The translations under genes and the position numbers were made by a program. From the NCBI GenBank assembly GCA_902537235.1, contig CACBAO010000008.1, positions 1 through 64,000 of the forward strand: a stretch of 64,000 bases of DNA, written 5' to 3'. Every line of letters begins with the position of its first letter. The first letter of the stretch is position 1. The notes under the pieces were generated by a model, which searched no databases, was not told where the DNA came from, and saw nothing but the letters and a program-made list of their open reading frames with translations. This stretch comes from an uncultured Alphaproteobacteria bacterium. GTDB lineage: Bacteria; Pseudomonadota; Alphaproteobacteria; Rhodobacterales; Rhodobacteraceae. This document shows, one piece after another, positions 1 to 7,944 of the stretch.

Positions 1-309
1 GGGCCTTAGCGAAGCTAAAAATTCATCGGCACCAGACTTAATCTTTGCCCAGTCAGGTTCATCGGTCATGAAAACAGTGATTTTTGCTAAATCCTCTTTC
101 GTGCCATCTCGCGATTCAACAATCAAATTTATGTTTTGTAATGCTAAACGATATTGATCCTTTAGACCTTCTGCGACATTACCCTCCATATCATTTCCAA
201 TTTATCCAGATATTGATAGCAATTTTTTTTCTGCCGGTATAATAGTTACATTTGAGTTATTAGTAGCAGGTTTTGGTACGTTGGATGGATTAAGTAAGGT
301 AATTGCCAT
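1..309 (-). pseudogene. RidA/YjgF family protein, interrupted by an in-frame TAA and cut by the window edge
   Basis: Reading the minus strand from an ATG at 309 gives MAITLLNPSNVPKP, then a strand ending LLSISG, then TAA (complement of 202-204). The same frame continues with IGNDMEGNVAEGLKDQY, ALQNINLIVESRDGT and KITVFMTDEPDW to the window edge. This is the RidA (YjgF/YER057c/UK114) fold pattern, where the LLSISG segment is normally followed by Q; CAA to TAA is one transition. RidA proteins are small trimers that hydrolyse reactive enamines and imines made by PLP enzymes. Restart at the in-frame ATG at 189 would lose the first strands of the fold. Either this is a recent pseudogene or a base-call error. 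The C-terminus lies outside the window, so the catalytic Arg cannot be checked. Confidence 0.75.
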
Positions 310-471
310 TGGGTAAGCCTTATTAGTTATCATTAACATGATTATGATATCGTAATAATAATTTGCGTGAAATTAAATAAACTTCGACATGACGACATTT
401 CTGAGACCTTGACTTTGAAAAGCCAAAAGAACTAAAGTTATTATAGTCTTAGCTTTGTGGGGTAATATATT

Positions 472-663
472 ATGGCAACTTATGAATGTTCTAAATGTGG
501 AATGGCAGTAAATGCTTTTTGTGCTAAATGTGAAACTGCGCTAGAGAATGACTTTGTTACCAGTGATGAAGGAAAAAAAATACAAGTGTCAGTCTGTCCA
601 AATGGCCATGGAAAGATAAAGTCACCCACTTGTTGTGGCGCTGACATGGATTGCAAGGGTTAA
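472..663 (+). CDS. Small cysteine-rich putative zinc-ribbon protein
   Basis: A 63-residue protein with CSKC at 6-9, CAKC at 17-20, then CPNGHGK at 42-48 and a CC plus a final C at 54-61. The paired Cys knuckles followed by a Cys/His-rich C-terminal half look like a zinc ribbon or rubredoxin-like metal site. No signal peptide or membrane segment is present. It ends 7 bases before the class III cyclase gene on the same strand, so the two are probably co-transcribed. A weak -35-like TTGACT lies at 409-414 with no convincing -10. I recognise it only as a small conserved-looking metal-binding protein and assign no function. Confidence 0.75.
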   Translation: MATYECSKCGMAVNAFCAKCETALENDFVTSDEGKKIQVSVCPNGHGKIKSPTCCGADMDCKG

Positions 664-670
664 TCTCTAA

Positions 671-1630
671 ATGAATGATTTGAGTCCCGAAGAGGAGCTG
701 ACGCAATTAAAGCGAGAGCTTTCTAAGTTAAAGCTTGAAGCTAATTTACGAAAATCTCTTTCAACTCAGCTTGAGGCACAAAAGAAAATAGCCGATCAGG
801 CCAAAGAAGAAGCTTTAAAAAAATCAGAAGAGTTGGAGGGGATTTCTGGCAAATTAGCTAAGTATCTATCTCCTCAGATCCATGAACAGATTTTCAGTGG
901 AAAGCAAAGTGCAGAGGTAACAAGTTCTCGTAAAAAATTGACTCTTTTTTTCTCTGATATCGTAGGTTTTACAAGTATTTCAGATGAATTGGAGTCTGAG
1001 GAAATCACAAGCTTAATCAATTTTTATCTAAACGAAATGTCTATTATTGCTCTCAAATATGGTGGCACTATAGACAAGTTTATTGGTGACTCTATTATGA
1101 TTTTCTTTGGAGACCCAACAACGAAGGGGCCAGAAGAAGATGCTAAGCTTTGTGTTGAAATGGCTGTTGAGATGCTTGAAAAAATGGATGAACTAAAAGG
1201 TTCTTGGGGAAAAAACTTTTCATTGAGAAATGATCTTGAAATACGGATTGGTATTAATACAGGGTATTGCACTGTTGGCAACTTTGGGAGTAATGAAAGA
1301 TTAGATTATACAGCTGTTGGTGGAACTGTTAATCTTGCCTCCAGACTTGAGAGTGTTGCAAACTCGGGCTCTATTTGTATATCAGAAGAGACATATCTTT
1401 TGGTGAATTCTTTCTTTAAATTTCATGACCCAAAAGAGATAGACGTAAAAGGATACTTAAGAAAAATAAAATATTATGAGCTCGATCGAGATACCAAAGT
1501 CGATAAAAACCAAATTATTACTTTAACTGGAAACGGTTACAATATTTCAATAGATAAGGAAAAACTTACACAGCAAGAATATACTCAAATAAAGACCGCA
1601 ATTGATAATATTCAAGCTCAAGAAAGTTAA
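671..1630 (+). CDS. Class III adenylate/guanylate cyclase, cytoplasmic
   Basis: 319 residues. Residues 1-60 form a charged, coiled-coil-like helix and the catalytic domain runs from about 88 to 275. The metal-binding aspartates are D96 (FFSDIVGFT) and D140 (DKFIGDS). K136 is at the purine-specifying position expected for ATP, while guanylate cyclases have Glu there. The transition-state Asn and Arg are N221 and R225 (GTVNLASR). All catalytic residues are present, so it should make cAMP, probably as a homodimer held by the coiled coil. There is no membrane segment and no recognisable sensory domain, so any input must come from a partner. The small Cys-rich protein encoded 7 bases upstream is one candidate. 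The cAMP assignment is inferred from K136. Confidence 0.9.
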   Translation: MNDLSPEEELTQLKRELSKLKLEANLRKSLSTQLEAQKKIADQAKEEALKKSEELEGISGKLAKYLSPQIHEQIFSGKQSAEVTSSRKKLTLFFSDIVGFTSISDELESEEITSLINFYLNEMSIIALKYGGTIDKFIGDSIMIFFGDPTTKGPEEDAKLCVEMAVEMLEKMDELKGSWGKNFSLRNDLEIRIGINTGYCTVGNFGSNERLDYTAVGGTVNLASRLESVANSGSICISEETYLLVNSFFKFHDPKEIDVKGYLRKIKYYELDRDTKVDKNQIITLTGNGYNISIDKEKLTQQEYTQIKTAIDNIQAQES

Positions 1631-1668
1631 AAAATCTTATACTCACTTTAATTTTTCTTTTTAAATAT

Positions 1669-2889
1669 ATGAAAAAAAACACTTTTGTTACACATCTTGA
1701 ATGCTCCATTTCTGGTGAACGGTATGAAAAAGATCTCGTTCATGGTTTGTCGGATAAAGGAAAGCCATTATTTGTTCGATATGATCTGGAGAAAATTAAA
1801 GAAGGATTTTCAAAGGACTACATAAAAAAAACGGATAAAAACGGTTTTTGGCGTTATTCATTTCTGTTGCCGGTTGAGACATCAAACATAATATCACTGG
1901 GAGAGGTTTTAACTCCTTTGCTCTCACTTGATAATGTAGCCAAAAAATTAAATCAAAAGGGAGATTTATTGGTTAAAGACGAAGGCTTACTACCTACTTC
2001 TTCTTTTAAGGCACGTGGCTTAGGTGTTGCTGTATCAATGGCAAAACAATTTGGCATACGTCATTTGGCAATTCCATCGAATGGTAATGCCGGTGCTGCG
2101 ATGGCAGCCTACGGAGCAAAGGCTGGAATAAAATGTACTGTATTCTGCCCAGACGACACTCCTGAGATAAATATCAGAGAAATAAGTCGACTTGGAGCTG
2201 AAATCTTTAAAGTCAATGGTCTTATCAATGATTGTGGAAAAATAGTACGTGAAGGCAAGGATGAAGTAGGTTGGTTTGACGTTTCAACTTTGAAGGAACC
2301 GTACCGCATTGAAGGTAAGAAGACAATGGGTTTAGAGTTAGCAGAGCAACTAAACTGGGAGTTGCCAGATGTTATTTTTTACCCAACTGGAGGTGGAACT
2401 GGTTTAATAGGGATGTGGAAAGCGTTTTCAGAGCTGCAAAAGCTAGGATGGGTTGGAAAAAAATTGCCTCGTATGGTGGCAGTACAAGCTGAGGGATGCG
2501 CCCCGATTGTCGATGCATGGCGGCAAGGCAAAGAGACCGCGGAGTTATGGGAAAATGCTAATACCATAGCAGCGGGGATTCGAGTGCCAGTCGCAGTAGG
2601 AGACTTTTTAATAATCAGAGCTGTTAATGAAAGTAACGGCTTTGCAATTTCCGTAAGTGATAATGAGATTGTTGAAGCAAGAGATTCCGTCTCGCAAACC
2701 GAAGGAACTTTATTATGTCCAGAAGGAGCAGCTACTCTCGCCGCATTTGAAAAATCTTTAAGCGAGGGGCTGGTTTCTAATAATGATCGTGTTGTGCTAT
2801 TTAATTGCGCGTCCGGTTTAAAATATTCTCTACCTGAAGTAAAAAATACATTAAACAAAGATCAATCTGTAGATTATTCTATGTTCTAA
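1669..2889 (+). CDS. thrC: Threonine synthase-like PLP enzyme
   Basis: 406 residues of the fold-type II PLP family. The N-terminal region (LECSISGERYE, about 10-20, and GKPLFVRYDL, about 31-40) matches the plant/archaeal-type threonine synthase N-terminus. K114 in SSFKARG is the Schiff-base lysine, NGNAGAA at 138-144 is the substrate loop, and TGGGTGLIG near 240-248 binds the PLP phosphate. The expected reaction is O-phosphohomoserine to threonine. No other threonine-pathway gene is nearby, so a related role such as a threonine dehydratase-like lyase is possible. Its 3' end overlaps the 3' end of the convergent dehydratase gene by 11 bases. The 38-base gap after the cyclase leaves co-transcription open. 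Confidence 0.75.
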   Translation: MKKNTFVTHLECSISGERYEKDLVHGLSDKGKPLFVRYDLEKIKEGFSKDYIKKTDKNGFWRYSFLLPVETSNIISLGEVLTPLLSLDNVAKKLNQKGDLLVKDEGLLPTSSFKARGLGVAVSMAKQFGIRHLAIPSNGNAGAAMAAYGAKAGIKCTVFCPDDTPEINIREISRLGAEIFKVNGLINDCGKIVREGKDEVGWFDVSTLKEPYRIEGKKTMGLELAEQLNWELPDVIFYPTGGGTGLIGMWKAFSELQKLGWVGKKLPRMVAVQAEGCAPIVDAWRQGKETAELWENANTIAAGIRVPVAVGDFLIIRAVNESNGFAISVSDNEIVEARDSVSQTEGTLLCPEGAATLAAFEKSLSEGLVSNNDRVVLFNCASGLKYSLPEVKNTLNKDQSVDYSMF

Positions 2890-4729
2890 ACTTATTTTGA
2901 GGAGTGAACGAAGATTTAACTCCTTCTCTTGGATCATTAACAAAGATCTTTCGTTCCGGATGCATTCCCGCTCCAAATACAGCAGAAACAGCTGAATACC
3001 TCATCTTATGCAATAAACGCGTATCAGCATTTCCAACAGCGGGATGGATGCCATTGTTTTCATTCACTTTTCTATGCCAATCTTTCATTCTTTCGTCATA
3101 GGTATTTTTATTTTCAAGCTCCACACAATTAATTTCATTCTTATTTAGATCAACGATTATTTGATCACCTTCGTCAATGAGCGCGATTGGACCTCCCACT
3201 GCTGCTTCGGGCCCTACATGCCCAATTACTAAACCAACTGAGCCACCGGAAAAGCGGCCATCCGTCATAAGTGCAACTACAATGTTTTTTTCTCTACAAA
3301 GTGTTGTTATTCGTGAAGTTGAGTCTAGCATTTCAGGCATTCCAGGTCCTCCCACCGGTCCTTCATATCTGACAACTATCATATCGAAGTTTTCAAAAAC
3401 CTCTGGCCTTTTGTCCAAGGTATCTAATAAAGCTTGTTCTCCATCAAATATTTTAGCCTGTCCTTTAAATACATTATTTTCAAGCCCTCCTTCTACTCCA
3501 GCAAGTTTTAAAATTGAGCTATATTCAGGAGACAAATTCCCACCCAAGACACGTAGTCCACCCGTCGGTTTATAGGGTGATGAAACACTATATATTACCT
3601 TATTATCTGGATTAGGTGGCGACAATCTTTTAATTTGTTCAAAAAGGGTTTCACCTGTGCAGGTCATGGTATCTCCATTTAATAAGCCTGCTTCCAATAG
3701 ATTTCTGACTATAACTTGTACGCCTCCCTTTGTGTCAATATCCACCATCGAATATTTCCCAAAAGGTCTGGCGTCTACAATAACTGGTACAACATTCTTT
3801 GATAAATGGTTAAATTCTTCTGAACTCATAATGTCTTGAGAAAAATTTTTGTAGCCCGCGGCTCTGGCGATCTCTGGAGCATGTAGCATTACATTTGTTG
3901 AGCCTCCAACAGCCATGGCAACAATTATGGCATTTCTAATTGACTCTCTTGTTACGATATCTCTAGGAGTTATGTTTTTTTCAATCATTTTTTCAAGAAA
4001 TTCAACAAGCTGTTGTGGAAATTCGTCTAGCCTTCTGCTGTCTTCTGATGCGGGAGATACCATATGCAAAGGCTGCATACCTACAACACCAATAAACGTC
4101 TGCATCGTATTATAAGTGAACATTCCTCCGCAACTCCCAAATCCTGGACACGCTTCTAATGCAATTCGTTTTTTGAACTCTTCATCTGGATTGCCAGCAA
4201 TTTGGTAACTGGAAATAATATCTATAGGCTCACCAGTTTTTGAGTCTTTGCCTGGTCGTATAGATCCGTCTGACATGATAATGGCTGGTCTGTTATGTTC
4301 TAAAACTGCAGCGAGTGTTCCAACTGGTGGTTTGTCACAAGCTACAACTGCAATAACCCCTTCTAATCCTGAGGCGCTTAAGTGTTCACACATTGAATCA
4401 TTTGTTACTTCTCGTCCAATTAAGGAATATCTCATTTCCTTAGTTCCATTGCGAATTCCATCTGAGGTAGCTATGGTAAACTCGGGTTGCACTAACCTCA
4501 TTGATAATTGCTCTGGATCTGTTCCTATTCTACTCTTTAAAATTTCATGAATTTTTTCTACTTTGCTTGAAACGCCTATGTAACATTGCGAGTCGCCCTT
4601 GTTTCCAACAACCCCAACCGAGGGTTCATGTATTAAATCAACATCTGTTCCCAGTTCTCTTGCTATTCCAAAAGTTTGAGAATTTCTTCCTGGATTTTTA
4701 TCAATTAATACTGTTTTTGAGTTTCTCAT
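2879..4729 (-). CDS. IlvD/Edd family dehydratase (dihydroxy-acid dehydratase-like)
   Basis: 616 residues. Three cysteines sit where IlvD/Edd enzymes bind their Fe-S cluster: C49, C131 (VACDKPPVG) and C200 (CPGFGSCGGMFT). The pattern is consistent with the cluster-bearing dihydroxy-acid dehydratase and sugar-acid dehydratase family. The N-terminus (about 1-60) and the CDKPPVG motif, where CDK..PG is usual, differ from standard IlvD. The substrate could therefore be a sugar acid instead of 2,3-dihydroxyisovalerate, and I leave the symbol blank. No branched-chain amino acid genes are near. It follows the methyltransferase on the same strand after a gap of 150 bases, so it probably has its own promoter. 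Confidence 0.85.
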   Translation of the reverse strand: MRNSKTVLIDKNPGRNSQTFGIARELGTDVDLIHEPSVGVVGNKGDSQCYIGVSSKVEKIHEILKSRIGTDPEQLSMRLVQPEFTIATSDGIRNGTKEMRYSLIGREVTNDSMCEHLSASGLEGVIAVVACDKPPVGTLAAVLEHNRPAIIMSDGSIRPGKDSKTGEPIDIISSYQIAGNPDEEFKKRIALEACPGFGSCGGMFTYNTMQTFIGVVGMQPLHMVSPASEDSRRLDEFPQQLVEFLEKMIEKNITPRDIVTRESIRNAIIVAMAVGGSTNVMLHAPEIARAAGYKNFSQDIMSSEEFNHLSKNVVPVIVDARPFGKYSMVDIDTKGGVQVIVRNLLEAGLLNGDTMTCTGETLFEQIKRLSPPNPDNKVIYSVSSPYKPTGGLRVLGGNLSPEYSSILKLAGVEGGLENNVFKGQAKIFDGEQALLDTLDKRPEVFENFDMIVVRYEGPVGGPGMPEMLDSTSRITTLCREKNIVVALMTDGRFSGGSVGLVIGHVGPEAAVGGPIALIDEGDQIIVDLNKNEINCVELENKNTYDERMKDWHRKVNENNGIHPAVGNADTRLLHKMRYSAVSAVFGAGMHPERKIFVNDPREGVKSSFTPQNKFRT

Positions 4730-4879
4730 TTTTTATGCCTACATAGTTTTTTTCGTGTCGTAAATTTATTATAATTTTTACTCAAAAACAAGATAACAAA
4801 AATTAGTATGTAAAAGATTTTATGGTTCAAACAGAAGCAATACACTTCTTCAGGGTCAAGTAATGTAAATAACTTTTAA

Positions 4880-5536
4880 TCAAGTTTTGGAAAACGAACA
4901 AACACAGGCTTTACCATTTTTTATATTCAGATTCTTATTATCTTTATTATAGACCTTGACTTCATTTAGCTCAAAGCAACTAATAATGTTTGTTTCATTT
5001 AGAGCTTTGAACTGTTTTTCAAAGCCTTTTGAATGGTAGTGGTCAAAGTTAATTCCAATTACAAATTTGGTGCTTGCATTAAAATGAGAAATTAAGCGCT
5101 TCAGAGTTTCTGAACCCAGGTGCCCGTGTGTAAATGTCCCAGCGCTTACCACAGCTGAATAATCTTGTAATAATGAGTCAAGAGGGTCTTCAAGATTAAG
5201 TTCAAGCAAATTTCGATATAAGTTTTTTTCTCTAGATATTTGTATCATATCTTGTGATATATCAACTCCGTCTATGACAGCATCTGGAGCTTTCTTTTTA
5301 ATTTCATTTGCAACTAACCCAGTGCCACAGCCGATATCACAGATAGGTCCATCTATTGTAAACTTCTCAACTAGAAGATTTGCCACTACAGTAGGATAAG
5401 TGTAACCAAGATCTTTTACAAAAACACTGTCGTAGAAAGGAGCAAAACCTTCATAGTATTTCTTGTTGTCATCTGGAGTTATTAGGTTGTAAGCTCCCTT
5501 AAGAAGATCCAACGCATTTTTTTCTGTCTTGCTCAT
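4880..5536 (-). CDS. Class I SAM-dependent methyltransferase
   Basis: 218 residues. Motif I is ICDIGCGTGLVA near residues 65-76 and the acidic motif II loop is IDGVDISQDMI near 88-98, the typical order of a Rossmann-like SAM methyltransferase. The N-terminus (KKYYEGFAPFYDSVFV) resembles the lid of small-molecule methyltransferases. The substrate cannot be told. It is transcribed divergently from nth across an 87-base gap. Confidence 0.85.
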   Translation of the reverse strand: MSKTEKNALDLLKGAYNLITPDDNKKYYEGFAPFYDSVFVKDLGYTYPTVVANLLVEKFTIDGPICDIGCGTGLVANEIKKKAPDAVIDGVDISQDMIQISREKNLYRNLLELNLEDPLDSLLQDYSAVVSAGTFTHGHLGSETLKRLISHFNASTKFVIGINFDHYHSKGFEKQFKALNETNIISCFELNEVKVYNKDNKNLNIKNGKACVCSFSKT

Positions 5537-5623
5537 AACAGTACCAATATTCCATAGTTCTTTGCTGCAAAAAAGGAAAATGTGTGAAAATTGAACTTTT
5601 GGCTAATTTGAAAGGTTAGTGAC

Positions 5624-6277
5624 TTGAACAAGATTGATAGAGCAGCCTATGTGGTGGAGCGGTTGGATGAAATTTATCCCGAGACACCAGTGCCTCTAAA
5701 TCATAGGAGTAAATTTGAACTACTTATTGCCGTTTTGCTTAGTGCACAGTGTACTGATGAAAGGGTTAATCAGGTTACCCCACAACTTTTCTCGCTTGCA
5801 GATAATCCTTTGGATATGAGTAAATTACAAACAGAAAAAATTTATGAAATTATAAGGCCATGTGGTCTTGCACCACAAAAATCTGCGAATATCTCTAAAT
5901 TGTCTATCATGATTATTGAAAAACATCAGGGTCTAGTTCCCTCAAACTTTGAAGATCTCGAGCGACTGCCTGGCGTGGGACATAAAACTGCAAGTGTAGT
6001 AATGTCTCAGGGGTTTGGGTACCCAGCTTTTCCAGTTGATACACATATTCATAGGCTCGCACAGCGTTGGGGCTTAACCAATGGAAAAAACGTAACGCAA
6101 ACTGAAAAAGATTTAAAAAAGCTTTTCCCTGAAGAAAGGTGGAATAAATTACATCTACAGATAATTTTTTATGGCAGGTCTCACTGCACGGCAAGGGGTT
6201 GTGATGGAACTGTATGCGAGATATGCAAGACATGCTTTCCCCGAAGAAAAAAACCTTTTAAGGCAAAAAAACCATAG
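5624..6277 (+). CDS. nth: Endonuclease III (DNA glycosylase/AP lyase)
   Basis: 217 residues, normal size. The helix-hairpin-helix motif is LPGVGHKTAS (115-124) with catalytic K121, and D139 in FPVDTHIHRL is the second catalytic residue. The enzyme removes oxidised pyrimidines and nicks the abasic site in base excision repair. The start is a TTG at 5624, as no in-frame ATG is better placed. The C-terminal cysteines are C188, C193, C198, C201 and C204. That spacing differs from the usual C-X6-C-X2-C-X5-C of the [4Fe-4S] cluster, so the cluster may be altered or absent. The TAG stop at 6275-6277 is in frame with the HAD gene that follows. Confidence 0.92.
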   Translation: MNKIDRAAYVVERLDEIYPETPVPLNHRSKFELLIAVLLSAQCTDERVNQVTPQLFSLADNPLDMSKLQTEKIYEIIRPCGLAPQKSANISKLSIMIIEKHQGLVPSNFEDLERLPGVGHKTASVVMSQGFGYPAFPVDTHIHRLAQRWGLTNGKNVTQTEKDLKKLFPEERWNKLHLQIIFYGRSHCTARGCDGTVCEICKTCFPRRKKPFKAKKP

Positions 6278-6292
6278 TACTGGATAAAAACC

Positions 6293-6745
6293 ATAGACAT
6301 AATTTTTGATATTGATGGAACTATTTTAGATATCTCGCATAGAGTAAAGTTTGTTTTGCAGGACCCCAAAGATTGGAAAAACTTTTATAGCAATATGGAT
6401 AAAGATCGACCAATCGAAGAAGTTTGTGCTTTGTTGAAGTCTTTGCTTAAAGATGACACTAACCAAATAATTTTTTGTACTGGTAGGGTTGAGGACTATA
6501 GGGAAAAAACAATTGAACAGATTAAGAAAATATTAAAAGGTAGTAAAAATATTGATATAGATAGTTGCTTGTATATGAGACCACAAGGTGATTTCAGAAA
6601 AGATTTTATGGTAAAAAGGGATCTTTATAAAAGAATGATTTTTGATGGATTTAATCCGGTTATAGTATTTGAAGATAAAATTACGGTTGTTGAAATGTGG
6701 AAGGAGATGGGTTTAAAATGCTTAAGGGTTACAGGAGCTCAATAA
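6293..6745 (+). CDS. HAD-family phosphatase resembling the polynucleotide kinase 3'-phosphatase domain; non-standard start
   Basis: From an ATA at 6293 the frame reads MDIIFDIDGTILD if ATA is read as Met. This contains HAD motif I (FDIDGT), then IIFCTGR (motif II region), RKDFMVKRDLY (motif III lysine region) and FEDKITVVEMW (motif IV acidic residues). The order and the end resemble the 3'-phosphatase half of T4-type polynucleotide kinase, so a nucleic-acid or nucleotide phosphatase is likely. A TTG at 6356 is the first usual start codon, but it would delete the nucleophile Asp. A GGA at 6282-6284 lies 8 bases before the ATA. The frame is continuous with nth except for its TAG. The alternatives are an ATA or ATT start, a mutated ATG, or readthrough. 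Confidence 0.7.
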   Translation: MDIIFDIDGTILDISHRVKFVLQDPKDWKNFYSNMDKDRPIEEVCALLKSLLKDDTNQIIFCTGRVEDYREKTIEQIKKILKGSKNIDIDSCLYMRPQGDFRKDFMVKRDLYKRMIFDGFNPVIVFEDKITVVEMWKEMGLKCLRVTGAQ

Positions 6746-6751
6746 TTTAGA

Positions 6752-7924
6752 ATGAAAATGAAACGCACTATAATAAGGCCAAACGGGGTGCCAAATTCTA
6801 TATCAGAGCAGGTTGTAACCCCTATTATGCCATCGGTTGTTTATGCTTCTCAATCTCCCAATGAACTCGATGAACAATATGAAGGTAAGCAAAAAGGTTA
6901 TACATACGCAAGAGAAGGGCACCCTAATGCAGAAATCTTAGCTCGTTTGATTGATAAGCTTGAAGGGAGTTCCACTGGTCTGGTTGTAAGCTCAGGAATG
7001 GCTGCCATTTCTTCTCTTATTATGGGTACTTTGTCTTCGGGAGACCATGTTTTAGGGGGTAGCCAATTATATGGTCGTACATTGAGACTAATGCGTGAAG
7101 ATTTGCCTAGATTTGGAATTCAAACGTCGTTCGCTGATCCAACAAATATTGACTCAGTTAAAACTGAGATTAGAAAAAATACAAAAATGATCTTAATTGA
7201 GTGTGTATCTAACCCAACACTTAGGGTTGCCGATGTAGAGGGTATCGCAAATTTATGTAAAAGAAACAATATTTTACTGGCTGTTGATAATACATTTACA
7301 ACACCTGCATGCATTAAGCCAGTTGAGTATGGTGCCGATTTTGTTATTCATTCTATTACTAAATTGTTATCTGGTCACTCCGATACCACATTAGGATATG
7401 TTTCATCAAAAGATCAAAACAAGATGGAGGCGATTTACAACTTTTCTGTTTCAATCGGTGGAACTCCAAGTCCTTTTGATTGTTGGCTGGCTGAAAGAGG
7501 TCTAGCTACATTTGAATTAAGATTTGAAAAAGCTCAAAAAAACGCAGAAATCCTTGCTAAAGCCTTGAAGAAAAATAGCAAGGTTAAAAAAGTACTTTAT
7601 CCCACCATGTCGGAGCACCCTGATATATCACTTTCGAAGCAACTCTTAAAGGGAAATGGTTGCAACATGGTAAGTTTTGAAATCGGTGATAATAGGGAAG
7701 ATGCAAATGAATTTATTGAAAATATAGAGGGTATAGCATTTGCTCCCACATTAGGAGATATTGGAACTACAATATCGCATCCCGCAAGTAGTTCACATAG
7801 ATACCTTAATCTGAGTGCTCGTAAAGAGCTTGGTATATCCGAAGGCTTTTTCAGAGTATCTGTTGGTCTTGAAGATCCAGATGAATTAGTAGGCTCTATT
7901 GAAAGAGCTTTAAAAGCAATATAG
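6752..7924 (+). CDS. Cys/Met metabolism PLP enzyme (cystathionine gamma-synthase / methionine gamma-lyase family)
   Basis: 390 residues. The family signature is complete: YTYAREGHPN (50-59), VSSGMAAISS (79-88), AVDNTF (177-182) and the PLP lysine K204 in SITKLLSGHSD. These enzymes make or cleave the C-gamma to S bond of cystathionine, homocysteine or methionine. Which reaction applies cannot be told. Given the sulfur metabolism further along, methionine gamma-lyase, which would yield methanethiol, is one option. It follows the HAD gene after 6 bases. A second in-frame ATG two codons later is an alternative start. Confidence 0.88.
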   Translation: MKMKRTIIRPNGVPNSISEQVVTPIMPSVVYASQSPNELDEQYEGKQKGYTYAREGHPNAEILARLIDKLEGSSTGLVVSSGMAAISSLIMGTLSSGDHVLGGSQLYGRTLRLMREDLPRFGIQTSFADPTNIDSVKTEIRKNTKMILIECVSNPTLRVADVEGIANLCKRNNILLAVDNTFTTPACIKPVEYGADFVIHSITKLLSGHSDTTLGYVSSKDQNKMEAIYNFSVSIGGTPSPFDCWLAERGLATFELRFEKAQKNAEILAKALKKNSKVKKVLYPTMSEHPDISLSKQLLKGNGCNMVSFEIGDNREDANEFIENIEGIAFAPTLGDIGTTISHPASSSHRYLNLSARKELGISEGFFRVSVGLEDPDELVGSIERALKAI

Positions 7925-7944
7925 CTTCTACCTTCAGAAAAAGT

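Noticed and set aside
310-471. Gap between ridA and the Cys-rich gene, checked for RNA genes.
   Set aside because: No tRNA cloverleaf, riboswitch-like pairing or terminator was visible.
2379-2858. A 159-codon open frame antisense to the threonine synthase-like gene.
   Set aside because: It lies wholly inside a gene with full family motifs and shows no domain of its own.
3177-3575. A 132-codon plus-strand frame inside the dehydratase gene, Pro/Ser-rich.
   Set aside because: It is an antisense shadow; its composition is a by-product of the real frame.
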